Shown here in pieces: positions 7,098 to 14,287 of a stretch of 64,000 nucleotides of DNA. The notes beneath the pieces were generated by a model. It saw only the letters and a program-made list of their open reading frames with translations. It did no database searches and was not told the DNA's origin. The position numbers and the translations under genes are program-made. This stretch comes from Streptomyces sp. DH12 (GTDB taxonomy: Bacteria > Actinomycetota > Actinomycetes > Streptomycetales > Streptomycetaceae), in NCBI RefSeq assembly GCF_020873895.1, contig NZ_JAHWGT010000011.1, forward strand, positions 1 to 64,000. Direction: 5' to 3'. Positions within the stretch are counted from its first letter, which is position 1; every line of letters begins with the position of its first letter.

Positions 7098-7892
7098 TCA
7101 TCCGCGCACCAGGGTTGCGAACGGGACGTTCATGACGGCCGGGTGGGCGATGCCGCGGCCGTGGAAGCCGTCGTCGCCGTAGGCGTCGCCGTGATCGGCG
7201 CACATGATGATCAGCCAGCGGCCGCGGCTGGTGAGGCTGGTGATCAGGTGCGCGAGGTGCTCGTCGGCGTAGGCGAGCGCGGCCTGCTGGGAGGCGCGGG
7301 TGTCGGTACTGGCGCCCAGGTAGTGGCCGTGCGGGACGTGGGTGGCGGAGACGTTGACGAACAGCAGCAGCGGCCGGCCCGTGTAGTGGTCTGCGACGGC
7401 GAGCGCCCGGTCGACCTGGTGGCGGGTGGAGTCCGGCTCGGGGGAGCAGAACCGCGGCTCCCAGTGGTCCTCGTCGAACATCTCCGGCAGGACCGACCCG
7501 AGGGGCGTCTCGCGGGAGAAGTACGTCACGCCTCCGATGCAGACACTGCGGTAGCCGTGCAGGGCCAGGCCCTGGAGGAGGTTGGCCGCCTCGAAGACGA
7601 AGGTGCCGGGGTGCGGCCTCTTGAAGGCCGGCGGGCGGCACTCCCACAGGCGCGGCGGCTGCTGCGGGTGGGGCAGCTTGGGCAGGAAGCCGGAGAAGAA
7701 CGCCATGTGGGCCGGCAGGGTGAAGGATCCGGGCGTCTGGCGGCGCTCCCAGCCGCCTGCGGGCAGGAGCCGGGCCAGCTGGGGGGTGCGCCCTGCGTCG
7801 AGGGCGTCGCGCGCCACGTCGTAGCGCAGGGAGTCGAGGGTGACGAAGAGGATGCTGCTGCCCGAGCGGATGATGTCGGCGGCGTCGATCAC
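7098..7892 (-). CDS. Alkaline-phosphatase-superfamily hydrolase (STM4013/SEN3800-like)
   Basis: 264 residues from GTG 7892, overlapping the upstream stop as GTGA. Features of a metal-dependent phosphatase/sulfatase: FVTLDSLRYD near the N-terminus (metal-binding Asp), a GSFTLPAHMAFFSG stretch with a Thr that could be the nucleophile, SATHVPHGHY, and CADHGDAYGDDGFHGRGIAH near the C-terminus. The start FVTLDSLRYDVA and the TLPAH motif match the family named STM4013/SEN3800 hydrolase as I remember it. It likely acts on a phosphoester or sulfoester product of the operon; substrate unknown. Confidence 0.8.
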   Translation of the reverse strand: MIDAADIIRSGSSILFVTLDSLRYDVARDALDAGRTPQLARLLPAGGWERRQTPGSFTLPAHMAFFSGFLPKLPHPQQPPRLWECRPPAFKRPHPGTFVFEAANLLQGLALHGYRSVCIGGVTYFSRETPLGSVLPEMFDEDHWEPRFCSPEPDSTRHQVDRALAVADHYTGRPLLLFVNVSATHVPHGHYLGASTDTRASQQAALAYADEHLAHLITSLTSRGRWLIIMCADHGDAYGDDGFHGRGIAHPAVMNVPFATLVRG

Positions 7893-8392
7893 GGCGCGTC
7901 CCCCTGCCGGGGTTCGGTCGGGGCGTTCACGATGCGGCCTTTCGCCTGGATGTTGACGGGGATGGGCACGCGGTCCTCGGCGATGCGGCGCCGGATCTCG
8001 GCGAGGCCGGTCCCCTCGCGCAAAGGGGCGGCGTCGCGGTCGTAGAGGGTGATGCGGATGTGGCAGTCCGCCGGGTCGCCGTCCGCGGCGAGGTAGATGC
8101 CGGGGGTCTGCTCGGTGGCCAGCACGCGCTGAAGGGTCTCCTCGGTTTGGCGGCCGAGGTCGCGGACCAGGCAGGCGTAGTGCTCGGCGTTGATGGCTCC
8201 GGACAGCGCGGGCCCCGCGAAGCGGACGGCGGCGGGGTGGCCGTTGTGGGCCAGCGCCAGGACGGACGCCTTCTGGGTGACGACGAGGCAGGCGCCCAGC
8301 CACCATCCGACGCCCTCGTGGAGGTCGCCGGGGAACCGGCCGACGGCGCCGCCCTCGCGGATGACCGCGGCGGTGTCGATGGGGTTCAGCAT
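7889..8392 (-). CDS. Stand-alone, degenerate phosphohexomutase N-terminal-like domain
   Basis: 167 residues from ATG 8392, overlapping genes on both sides. The fold pattern follows domain I of phosphomannomutase/phosphoglucomutase: GAVGRFPGDLHEGVGWWLGA near residues 16-34, VLALAHNGHPAAVRFAGPAL where VVVGHDGR-type motifs lie, then HYACLVRDLG, and TPGIYLAADGDPADC followed by IRITLYDRDAAPLREGTGLA. In true mutases the TASHNP motif carries the phosphoserine; here it reads AADGDP (residues 102-107), placing Asp at the serine position. Domains II-IV are absent. Catalysis is therefore unlikely; a sugar-phosphate or nucleotide-binding role is inferred. Confidence 0.6.
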   Translation of the reverse strand: MLNPIDTAAVIREGGAVGRFPGDLHEGVGWWLGACLVVTQKASVLALAHNGHPAAVRFAGPALSGAINAEHYACLVRDLGRQTEETLQRVLATEQTPGIYLAADGDPADCHIRITLYDRDAAPLREGTGLAEIRRRIAEDRVPIPVNIQAKGRIVNAPTEPRQGDAP

Positions 8393-9027
8393 GCCTGGCT
8401 CTCCTCGATGTGGGCGCGGATGGCGCGGGCGAGGTCGTCCGGGCTGCGGTCGTCGGTGTCGAGGACGACGGCGCTGGGGTCCGTGCCGGCGACGCGGTCG
8501 AAGTTCGCGACCAGCCTGGCGAGGCGGTCCGGCACGGTGAGCAGGTCGGTGTCGTCCTGCTTCAGGTCCGTCTTCGTGGCCAGACGCGCGCGCAAGGTGG
8601 CCTGCGAGCAGCGCAGGTAGAACGTGAGGTCGGGCGCCACCAGGTAGGGGTGGAAGGGGGCCAGCAGCCCCTGCACCGTCTCGACCGAGACTCGGTGGAC
8701 GGCGGCGTGGCAGGCGATCACGGAGGAGATGTAGCGGTCGGCGACGACCGGGCCGATGGCCCGGCACTCGCGGATCCGGTCGGAGGCGTGCAGCGCGCCG
8801 GAGAGGTAGAACGCGAACTGCGGCAGCGGACGCAGGCCGCTGTTGGCCGTCTTGGACCAGTCGGCGTGGGGGCGGGGCAGGGTGTGGAGGGAGGAGGCGC
8901 CGAGCTGCATGGCCAGGGCGCGGGCGAGGGTCGACTTGCCGATGCCGGAGACGCCCTCCAAGACGATGAACGGGTGGCGGGGGCCGTCGTGGGTCAGCGG
9001 CTGGTACGGGCCGGGTGTCGTGGTCAC
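8386..9027 (-). CDS. Thymidylate-kinase-like P-loop kinase
   Basis: A Walker A motif GVSGIGKS lies at residues 25-32 after IVLEG, as in dTMP kinases (FIVLEG-x-DG-x-GKS), and an ADRYISS motif at about 96-102 corresponds to the DRY of that family. A Leu/Arg-rich segment (LRARLATKTDLKQDDTD) follows where the LID lies. Length 213 aa is standard. The start overlaps the radical-SAM stop (ATGA at 9024-9027). It may phosphorylate the nucleotide or sugar-nucleoside made by the operon rather than serve housekeeping dTTP synthesis. Confidence 0.8.
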   Translation of the reverse strand: MTTTPGPYQPLTHDGPRHPFIVLEGVSGIGKSTLARALAMQLGASSLHTLPRPHADWSKTANSGLRPLPQFAFYLSGALHASDRIRECRAIGPVVADRYISSVIACHAAVHRVSVETVQGLLAPFHPYLVAPDLTFYLRCSQATLRARLATKTDLKQDDTDLLTVPDRLARLVANFDRVAGTDPSAVVLDTDDRSPDDLARAIRAHIEESQAC

Positions 9028-10049
9028 AGGGTCCCCTGGGTGAAGGCGTCGATGTGGTGGGCGACGGCGTGGGTGAGGGCCGTGGGGTCGTCCAGCAGGT
9101 CGTTGATCCTGATTCGAAGGTCGTCACGCAGGAGGCAGGGCTGGACGCCGCCGGCGTGGTCGACGCGCAGCGCCCAGAAACCCTCCACGCAGGCGGACCG
9201 CTGGGGGCAGGTGCCGCACTGGCCGACGTGGTAGCGGCCGAGGTCGCGGTGGATCACGTCGACCTCGACGCCGTCGATGCGGAAGACACGGCGCCCCTGT
9301 CCGACACCGGCGACCTCGGTGTGCTCGTCGGTGGTCAGGGTGCGCAGGTGGCTGATGATGCCGTCCGCCGAGAGCGCTGAGCCGGCCATGCCGGAGTTGA
9401 AGTCGGTGTCCACCAGCTCGATGAACTGCACCGGCAGGCGCCGCTCCAGGGCGTAGTCGAGGATGCCGCGGACCTCGTGGGCGTTCTCCTTCAGCAGCAG
9501 GCAGTTCAGCTCCACCCGGCGCCCCAGTTCCCGAGCGGCGTCGACGCCGTCCAGGACCGCGGCGATGCCGACCTTCGTCTGCGCGATCTCGTACAGGGAG
9601 GCGTCGGAGAAGTAGTGCAGCGACACCTTCACCTTGTCCAGGCGCGTGCGCCGCAGCCAGCTCCGATTCGCCCTCACGCGCGTGCCGTTGGTGATCAGCG
9701 TGTACGAGCTGTCGGGGCCCGCGTCGGGAAGGCCGGACAGCACGGGCTTGGCCAGGGGCGAGATGAGCGGCTCGCCGCCGGTGAAGTAGACGCGCTTCAG
9801 CCCGGCATCGAGCAACGCGCTGATCACGTTGATCATCTCCTGCGCGTCGAGCTCGCGCCGGCGGGGCTGGCGGCTGCGGTCCAGGCGCTGGAGGGGCGGC
9901 GGCACGTCGCTCTCGTTGTGGCAGAAGCGGCAGCCGATGTTGCACCGCGGGGTCAGCGACACGCGCAGTTGCCCGCGAAGGGCGGCGAAGCTCGCGAGCG
10001 CCGTCAGGTCGACCGGCGCCTGCGCGGGTGGTGTGAGGAAGGTGGACAC
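9024..10049 (-). CDS. MoaA-like radical SAM enzyme
   Basis: 341 residues from GTG 10049 with GGAGG 6 bases upstream. LRVSLTPRCNIGCRFC gives the CX3CX2C cluster motif (C36, C40, C43), VYFTGGEPL the SAM-binding GGEP (91-94), and the C-terminus has four further cysteines (C278, C281, C287, C305) in CGTCPQRSAC and GGVQPCLL, fitting a second iron-sulfur cluster as in MoaA or SPASM/twitch proteins. The overall order (LTPRCN, TGGEPL, LITNGTR, KVSLHYFS, FIELV) tracks MoaA, the GTP 3',8-cyclase, better than peptide-maturing enzymes. It leads the operon with a nucleotide kinase. Exact substrate unknown. Confidence 0.85.
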   Translation of the reverse strand: MSTFLTPPAQAPVDLTALASFAALRGQLRVSLTPRCNIGCRFCHNESDVPPPLQRLDRSRQPRRRELDAQEMINVISALLDAGLKRVYFTGGEPLISPLAKPVLSGLPDAGPDSSYTLITNGTRVRANRSWLRRTRLDKVKVSLHYFSDASLYEIAQTKVGIAAVLDGVDAARELGRRVELNCLLLKENAHEVRGILDYALERRLPVQFIELVDTDFNSGMAGSALSADGIISHLRTLTTDEHTEVAGVGQGRRVFRIDGVEVDVIHRDLGRYHVGQCGTCPQRSACVEGFWALRVDHAGGVQPCLLRDDLRIRINDLLDDPTALTHAVAHHIDAFTQGTL

Positions 10050-10221
10050 GTCGGACCTCCGTCGAAGGAAGGTGCTGGATGGACGTGGGGGGTTGTCGGG
10101 TAGTGCTGGAACCCGCCTCCTGCCCGAGCTCTCACACCGGGACCTTGACCCGTGAGCGGCGGGCGGGAGGCGGGGGCTTGTCAGACCGCGGAGCCCAGGG
10201 CCCGTGGCCGTGCGGGTGCGG

Positions 10222-11223
10222 TCATGAGCCGGGCCGTCGGGACCACCAGTAGGCGGCCTCCTGGATGAGGGCGCACGACTCGACGTGGCTGGCGGCGTCG
10301 GCGAGGGCCTGGTCCAGGCCCGCCTGGAGTGCGCGGGCGTGGGCGGAGCGGTTTTCGTACCAGGGCGCCTCGGCGGCGCCGGCGTAGAGGTGGCGGTCGT
10401 GGACGGTGAACGCGGCGACCTCGCCGACCAGGTGGAGGGCGCTGGTCTTCGCGCTGCGCGGCAGGACCCGCAGGGTCAGGGCGCCGACGTCGGCCAGGCC
10501 CAGCAGGTGCCGCAGCTGGCCGGCGGTGATGTCCGGGGCGGCGGAGGGCCGGTGCAGGACGGAGTCGTCCAGCAGGAGCGTGCGCCGTTGGGATGCCGTC
10601 CGTCGCAGTTCGGCCAGCCAGCGCGGTTTCACGGCGGGCTCGTCGGGGTCGGGGGCCCAGTGGGCGAGTGCGGCCCGGTACTCGGCGGTGCGCAAGCCCG
10701 GCGGGATCCGCTGCGTGGTGAAGTAGACGGCCTGGCTCGCGACCCGGGTGAGCGCCGCGTACCGGGCCACCGCCTCCACGCCGACGTCGACCCACTTGTC
10801 CCACGGTCCCCGGTGCACGACGTCCCAGGGGTCGGGGGGCACGCGGTCGTCGGGCTGGCCGTGGTCGCGGGAGTTCCGCGCGATATGGAGGCCACGGGAG
10901 GCCGGCAGGTGCCGGCGCAGATACCGGGCCTCCTCCGGATCGGCGCCCCAGTGCGTGAGCAGGACTTCCAGGGCGGGCCCGGGAATGGGGCTCTCGGCGC
11001 GCTCCCACCGGCTGACCGCGGAGATGCTGGCGCGGGCGACCGAGGCTGCCTGGTCCAACATGCCGTCGGCGGCTTCGCGCAGGGCACGCAGGTAGATGCC
11101 GGCGACGATCTCGACCGGCGCGCGCGGAGCCTGCTCGATGGCGCGCGTCGGGGCGCTGGTGGGTGATGGGGGCATGGGCGTCCTCGTCAGGCCGAAGCGG
11201 TCGGGTCGGTTGTCAGCTGTCAT
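10222..11223 (-). CDS. HTH-DUF5753 transcriptional regulator
   Basis: 333 residues. An N-terminal Cro/C1-type HTH lies at about residues 40-100 (GIYLRALREAADGMLDQAAS then VARASISAVSRWERAESPIP), followed by a DUF5753-type domain containing RRTLLLDDSVLHRP, LRHLLGLADVGALTLRVLP and VHDRHLYAGAAEAPWYE. Such proteins are common Streptomyces regulators, often paired with DUF397 partners; none is seen here. It overlaps the methyltransferase gene by 11 bp and lies 173 bp upstream of the radical-SAM operon, which it may regulate. Confidence 0.85.
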   Translation of the reverse strand: MTADNRPDRFGLTRTPMPPSPTSAPTRAIEQAPRAPVEIVAGIYLRALREAADGMLDQAASVARASISAVSRWERAESPIPGPALEVLLTHWGADPEEARYLRRHLPASRGLHIARNSRDHGQPDDRVPPDPWDVVHRGPWDKWVDVGVEAVARYAALTRVASQAVYFTTQRIPPGLRTAEYRAALAHWAPDPDEPAVKPRWLAELRRTASQRRTLLLDDSVLHRPSAAPDITAGQLRHLLGLADVGALTLRVLPRSAKTSALHLVGEVAAFTVHDRHLYAGAAEAPWYENRSAHARALQAGLDQALADAASHVESCALIQEAAYWWSRRPGS

Positions 11224-11911
11224 GGGGGCGGTGCAGGACGAGCCCTCGGTGGCCGTGGCCGAGGCGGTAGTCGCTCCGGCCGGTCCAGCCTTCCCCTGCG
11301 AGCCGGTCGACCTCGTCGGGCGTCATCCCCCGGTAGAAGGGGCCGTCGAGGTAGGAGGGGCGGAGGGGGATCAGCGCGTAGAACACCCCGCCCGGCGCCA
11401 GCAGGGGACCGACCTTGTCCAGCAGGACGGCCGGCTCCAGATAGGCGAGGGAAGCGCGGCAGGTGATCAGGTCGATGCTGCCCGCGGTCAGCTCCCCGGG
11501 GCACGGGTCGCGCGCGATGTCCCACAGCCGGAAGTCGATGCCCCGCCCGTAGGGGGTGGCGACGCCGCGCCGCAGGGCCTGGCTGATGGCGCGGCGGCTG
11601 TAGTCGTAGCCGGTGACCTTCAGGCCCCAGCGGTTGAGCTGCCGCGTCCACCGCCCCGGCCCGCACCCCAGGTCGATCGCCCGCCACCCGGCGCGCGGCC
11701 GCACCCGGCGCCGGAAGCGCATGGCCTCCTGCTCGGTGATGAGGCGGGGCTGCTGGCGCAGGTAGTGCTCGTCCCAGTCGGCGGCCGTCACCTCGACGGT
11801 CGTGTCGGCGCCCACGGCAGCCTCCACAAGCCGCCCGGGACGCGGGGGATGCGCGGGGTGCGGCACACCGGCAGGGCGGCGCCCCGGCGGGGGCAACGGC
11901 TCGCAGGGCAT
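11213..11911 (-). CDS. Class I SAM-dependent methyltransferase
   Basis: 232 residues from ATG 11911. Motif I, AIDLGCGPGRWTRQL, is at about residues 78-92; then VTGYDYSRRAISQALRRG (motif II region), SIDLITCRASLAYL, and LLDKVGPLLAPGGVFYALIP, a typical Rossmann methyltransferase order. The N-terminal 40 residues are Pro-rich and lack a clear role. The gene overlaps the downstream DUF5753 regulator. Substrate unknown; location just upstream of the radical-SAM operon suggests a tailoring step in the same pathway. Confidence 0.85.
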   Translation of the reverse strand: MPCEPLPPPGRRPAGVPHPAHPPRPGRLVEAAVGADTTVEVTAADWDEHYLRQQPRLITEQEAMRFRRRVRPRAGWRAIDLGCGPGRWTRQLNRWGLKVTGYDYSRRAISQALRRGVATPYGRGIDFRLWDIARDPCPGELTAGSIDLITCRASLAYLEPAVLLDKVGPLLAPGGVFYALIPLRPSYLDGPFYRGMTPDEVDRLAGEGWTGRSDYRLGHGHRGLVLHRPHDS

Positions 11912-11922
11912 CGAGGGGTCCT

Positions 11923-12009
11923 TCAGCTTCCGGAGTGAGAGAGGGCCAGGGCGAGGAGGAGGGCGGCGACCGCGACGACGTACACGGCCTGCCCCAGGAG
12001 TACGGGCAA
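11923..12009 (-). CDS. Possible 28-aa single-helix membrane peptide, or read-through tail
   Basis: Immediately after the TGA of the preceding gene (12046), the same frame stays open for 40 codons and encodes a hydrophobic helix (VLLGQAVYVVAVAALLLALA) with strong GC third positions. The only start-type codon before the helix is TTG 12009, with no Shine-Dalgarno. Either a small membrane-peptide gene, or a tail reached by UGA read-through or a sequence error. Confidence 0.35.
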   Translation of the reverse strand: MPVLLGQAVYVVAVAALLLALALSHSGS

Positions 12010-12045
12010 GGGGAGCCGGTCGACCGGCTCGGGGCCGCGGGGCCT

Positions 12046-12528
12046 TCACGGGACGGCCTCACTGACGCATAGCTGGACGAAGGCCAGGCGGCCGGTCAGC
12101 AGCCGCAGCTCCTCCTCGTAGCGGCCGGGGTCCGGGTCGAGCTGGTGGCGGTCGGTGAGCAGGACGCCGTCGGCGAACCCGCGCACGCACAGGCTCCGGG
12201 TCCGGGCCCATCCCGGGCGCCGCGGGGAGGGCTGGGGGCCGGTGTCGTCGTGGATCCGGTAGCGCACTTCCCATCCGCGGTCCGCCGCGAGCTGTTCCAG
12301 CCGGGCGTACGCCGGGCCGGGGTCCTCACCGGGCCAGGTGCACACGTAGGCGACGACCCGGCGCGCGCGGTGGGGCGGCTTCATGTTCATCGCCTGCTGG
12401 TTCAGGCGCCGGCGCGTGCGGTACAGGTACAGCCCGTGGGGCTCGTAGTAGCGCGGACCGGCCGCCTCGCGGTAGTCGTACCGCTCGTTCTCGGCGTCCA
12501 TCCACGCCGTGCGCTCGTCGTACCTCAC
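12046..12528 (-). CDS. Serine-recombinase N-terminal-like protein lacking the catalytic serine
   Basis: 160 residues from GTG 12528, overlapping the upstream stop (GTGA). After a tyrosine/arginine-rich N-terminus, ARRVVAYVCTWPGEDPGPAY, EQLAADRGWEVRYRIHDDTG, CVRGFADGVLLTDRHQLDPD and EELRLLTGRLAFVQL follow the beta-strand order of resolvase N-terminal domains. The Ser that normally follows the first strand (xVxRVS) is replaced by CTW. It is therefore probably not a recombinase. It accompanies a DUF5753 protein; a regulatory or binding role is inferred. Confidence 0.6.
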   Translation of the reverse strand: MRYDERTAWMDAENERYDYREAAGPRYYEPHGLYLYRTRRRLNQQAMNMKPPHRARRVVAYVCTWPGEDPGPAYARLEQLAADRGWEVRYRIHDDTGPQPSPRRPGWARTRSLCVRGFADGVLLTDRHQLDPDPGRYEEELRLLTGRLAFVQLCVSEAVP

Positions 12529-13256
12529 GCCCGGCCCTCCATCTCGGCGGCGGCCGCGGCCAGGCGCCGCAGGCTGGTCTGCGGCGTCAGGGCAGCCCGC
12601 TCGAAGCGGTCCATCAGCGCGCGCAGCGCCGGGCCGTGCGGGCCGCTCTGGTAGAAGACCGCGAGGCCGCTGTCGATCGCGTACAGGGTCTCCTCGCGTC
12701 GGGTGATCTCGTGCAGCGCTCCGGCCGGGGCCGCGAGGCAGGCGTCGGCCGGCAGGACGAGCACCGTGACGCCGCCCGCTTCCGCGAGCTCCCTGAGGTG
12801 GCACAGTTGCTCGGCCATCACGGCGGGCCCGCCGCGCGGGCGCCGCAGCGCGTACTCGTCGAGGATGAGCGTCGCCGGCCGCTCCAGGCTCGGCGCCCAC
12901 GCGGGACGGACGTACGTCGCCGACGGGGCGCCGGCCGTGCTGCTCGCCGCCCGGTAGGCGTCGGTCTGGAACAGCGTCGGGATGCCGAGGGCGAAGACGC
13001 GCAGGCACCTCGCGCCGGCGAGGACCGCGTGGAGGCGGTCGGTGCGGTGCAGGCCGCCGTCGACCATGCAGTGCCGCTGCCCCTCGCCCTCGGCCTCCGT
13101 ACGCACGAGGTGCCCGTCCGGCGCCCGCAGCAGCCCGTCCCACTCGCTGATCATCTTCCCCGGCAGGGTCATCAGCTGGTCCAGGGTCAGTGCCTCGATG
13201 TGGAGGTCGACCACGCGGTCGGCCAGCGTCGCAGGGAGAGCGGGGGAGGGATGCAT
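12525..13256 (-). CDS. DUF5753-domain protein without an HTH
   Basis: 243 residues beginning MHPSPALPATLADRVVDLHI. Recognisable DUF5753 elements are ARCLRVFALGIPTLFQTDAY, ERPATLILDEYALRR and EAGGVTVLVLPADAC. The N-terminal XRE-type HTH usual in this group is missing; the first 60 residues have no helix-turn-helix pattern. It resembles the Scr1-type antitoxin-like regulators in which DUF5753 is the conserved part. First gene of the run leading to the methyltransferase, so possibly an effector-sensing subunit. Confidence 0.7.
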   Translation of the reverse strand: MHPSPALPATLADRVVDLHIEALTLDQLMTLPGKMISEWDGLLRAPDGHLVRTEAEGEGQRHCMVDGGLHRTDRLHAVLAGARCLRVFALGIPTLFQTDAYRAASSTAGAPSATYVRPAWAPSLERPATLILDEYALRRPRGGPAVMAEQLCHLRELAEAGGVTVLVLPADACLAAPAGALHEITRREETLYAIDSGLAVFYQSGPHGPALRALMDRFERAALTPQTSLRRLAAAAAEMEGRA

Positions 13257-13306
13257 GGCGTCCTCGTCAAGGGAGGGGTGGGCGTGCTGCCGGAAGGAGG
13301 GAGGTG

Positions 13307-13345
13307 CCGGCCGTTCCCCCTGACGGACGGGGGGGGAACGGCCGG
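13307..13345 (-). terminator. Strong terminator hairpin
   Basis: CCGGCCGTTCCCCC and GGGGGAACGGCCGG form a perfect 14-bp stem with an 11-base loop, between the 187-aa gene (stop at 13489) and the next operon start at 13256. Confidence 0.8.
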
Positions 13346-13488
13346 GGCCCGCACTCCGCGAGCCCGACGGGGGGCGAGCTGCGCCGGAGAGGGGCCGGCC
13401 CCGGCCCGGCGGTCAGGCCGCTCCATCCGTCGTGACCCGAGATGGAGGGACCGCGCGCCGGGCAGGGCCCGTCATGGAGGACCGGGTG

Positions 13489-14052
13489 CTACCGGTCGGT
13501 CCAGCGGGCGAGGAGCTCCGAGTCGTGCGGGGAGGGCATCGGCTGGCACCACATCAGCGCCCGCCACAGCAGGCCCGGGTCCACGAAGTACTCCCGCGGC
13601 GGCCGCAGCCAGAACGTCCCCGGCCGCCTGGCCCGGGCCCGGGGCGGCAGGTGCAGCGCCACCCCGCCGCCCAGACACAGCCCGTACGGCTGCACCGGCC
13701 ACCGGGACAGCGTGCCCGGCGGCACCAGCCAGTACAGCCACGCCCCCGTGTCGATCACCGGCCCACACCCGCGCTGCGCGGCGTCCATCCGGTTCACCGC
13801 GGCCAGCCCGTCGATAGAGGCGGAGGAGACGACGACCTCACACGTGGTCGGCCCCAGCCGGATCGAGCCACCACCGTCCGTCAACCAACCGCCCAACCGC
13901 GCGTCAAACGCCGCAGGTGAGATGCGGAACGGCTGCATCGTGGCTGTCGACGCAGCCACGGCACGGCGTCGCTGAGCTCCGCAGTCAGGAGCTGCCGGAC
14001 GGGTCGTGCACCCCTGCGACGTGTGAGGTGTGGCCGTTGGCTGAGGGGACAT
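13489..14052 (-). CDS. Prim-pol-N-like protein of unknown function
   Basis: 187 residues from ATG 14052, chosen because GGAGG lies 8 bases upstream; an internal ATG (13938) has none. The conserved part reads PFRISPAAFDARLGGWLTDG, WLYWLVPPGTLSRWPVQPYG, then GLCLGGGVALHLPPRARARR, and FWLRPPREYFVDPGLLWRAL. This order of a valine-pro-gly loop, a LPP strand and a DPxLLWRAL helix resembles inactive primase-polymerase N-terminal-like proteins of Streptomyces. It diverges from the XRE-TPR regulator. Role unknown. Confidence 0.7.
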   Translation of the reverse strand: MSPQPTATPHTSQGCTTRPAAPDCGAQRRRAVAASTATMQPFRISPAAFDARLGGWLTDGGGSIRLGPTTCEVVVSSASIDGLAAVNRMDAAQRGCGPVIDTGAWLYWLVPPGTLSRWPVQPYGLCLGGGVALHLPPRARARRPGTFWLRPPREYFVDPGLLWRALMWCQPMPSPHDSELLARWTDR

Positions 14053-14193
14053 CCTGGAAGCCTCCGGAGCTGCTGTGAGTACGGTGCTCCTGTCACATAG
14101 GCAGGAGTGGTCCGAGAGCCCGTTGAACGGGGCTGACACTCCCTGTTGTGGGGAGCGACACACAGAGCTAACCGCTGTGACGTACGAGGCACC

Positions 14194-14283
14194 ATGACAA
14201 ATCCGCCGCCCTCGTCACGCCCTGCACCTGACGAATTGACCGTTCCTTTACTTTCGGTGCTCACCTCGTCACGCTTACCGTGA
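14194..14283 (+). CDS. Candidate leader peptide with two TTA codons (29 aa)
   Basis: ATG 14194, with GAGG 4 bases upstream, opens a 29-codon frame (MTNPPPSSRPAPDELTVPLL then SVLTSSRLP) that stops 4 bases before the GTG of the regulator. Codons 19 and 28 are TTA, the rare bldA-read leucine codon. It could couple regulator translation to bldA tRNA. The stretch is also AT-richer than its surroundings and may simply be the promoter; not proven coding. Confidence 0.35.
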   Translation: MTNPPPSSRPAPDELTVPLLSVLTSSRLP

Positions 14284-14287
14284 GCGG

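Noticed and set aside
9024-10049. Radical SAM enzyme as a prokaryotic viperin, because a kinase neighbour recalls viperin operons
   Set aside because: Four extra C-terminal cysteines and a MoaA-like order (LTPRCN, KVSLHYF, FIELV) are not viperin features; viperin lacks the second cluster.
10181-10225. 14-codon frame MTAPARPRALGSAV as a precursor peptide for the radical SAM enzyme
   Set aside because: It overlaps the regulator stop and has no leader/core layout, ribosome site or conserved residue; too short to support.
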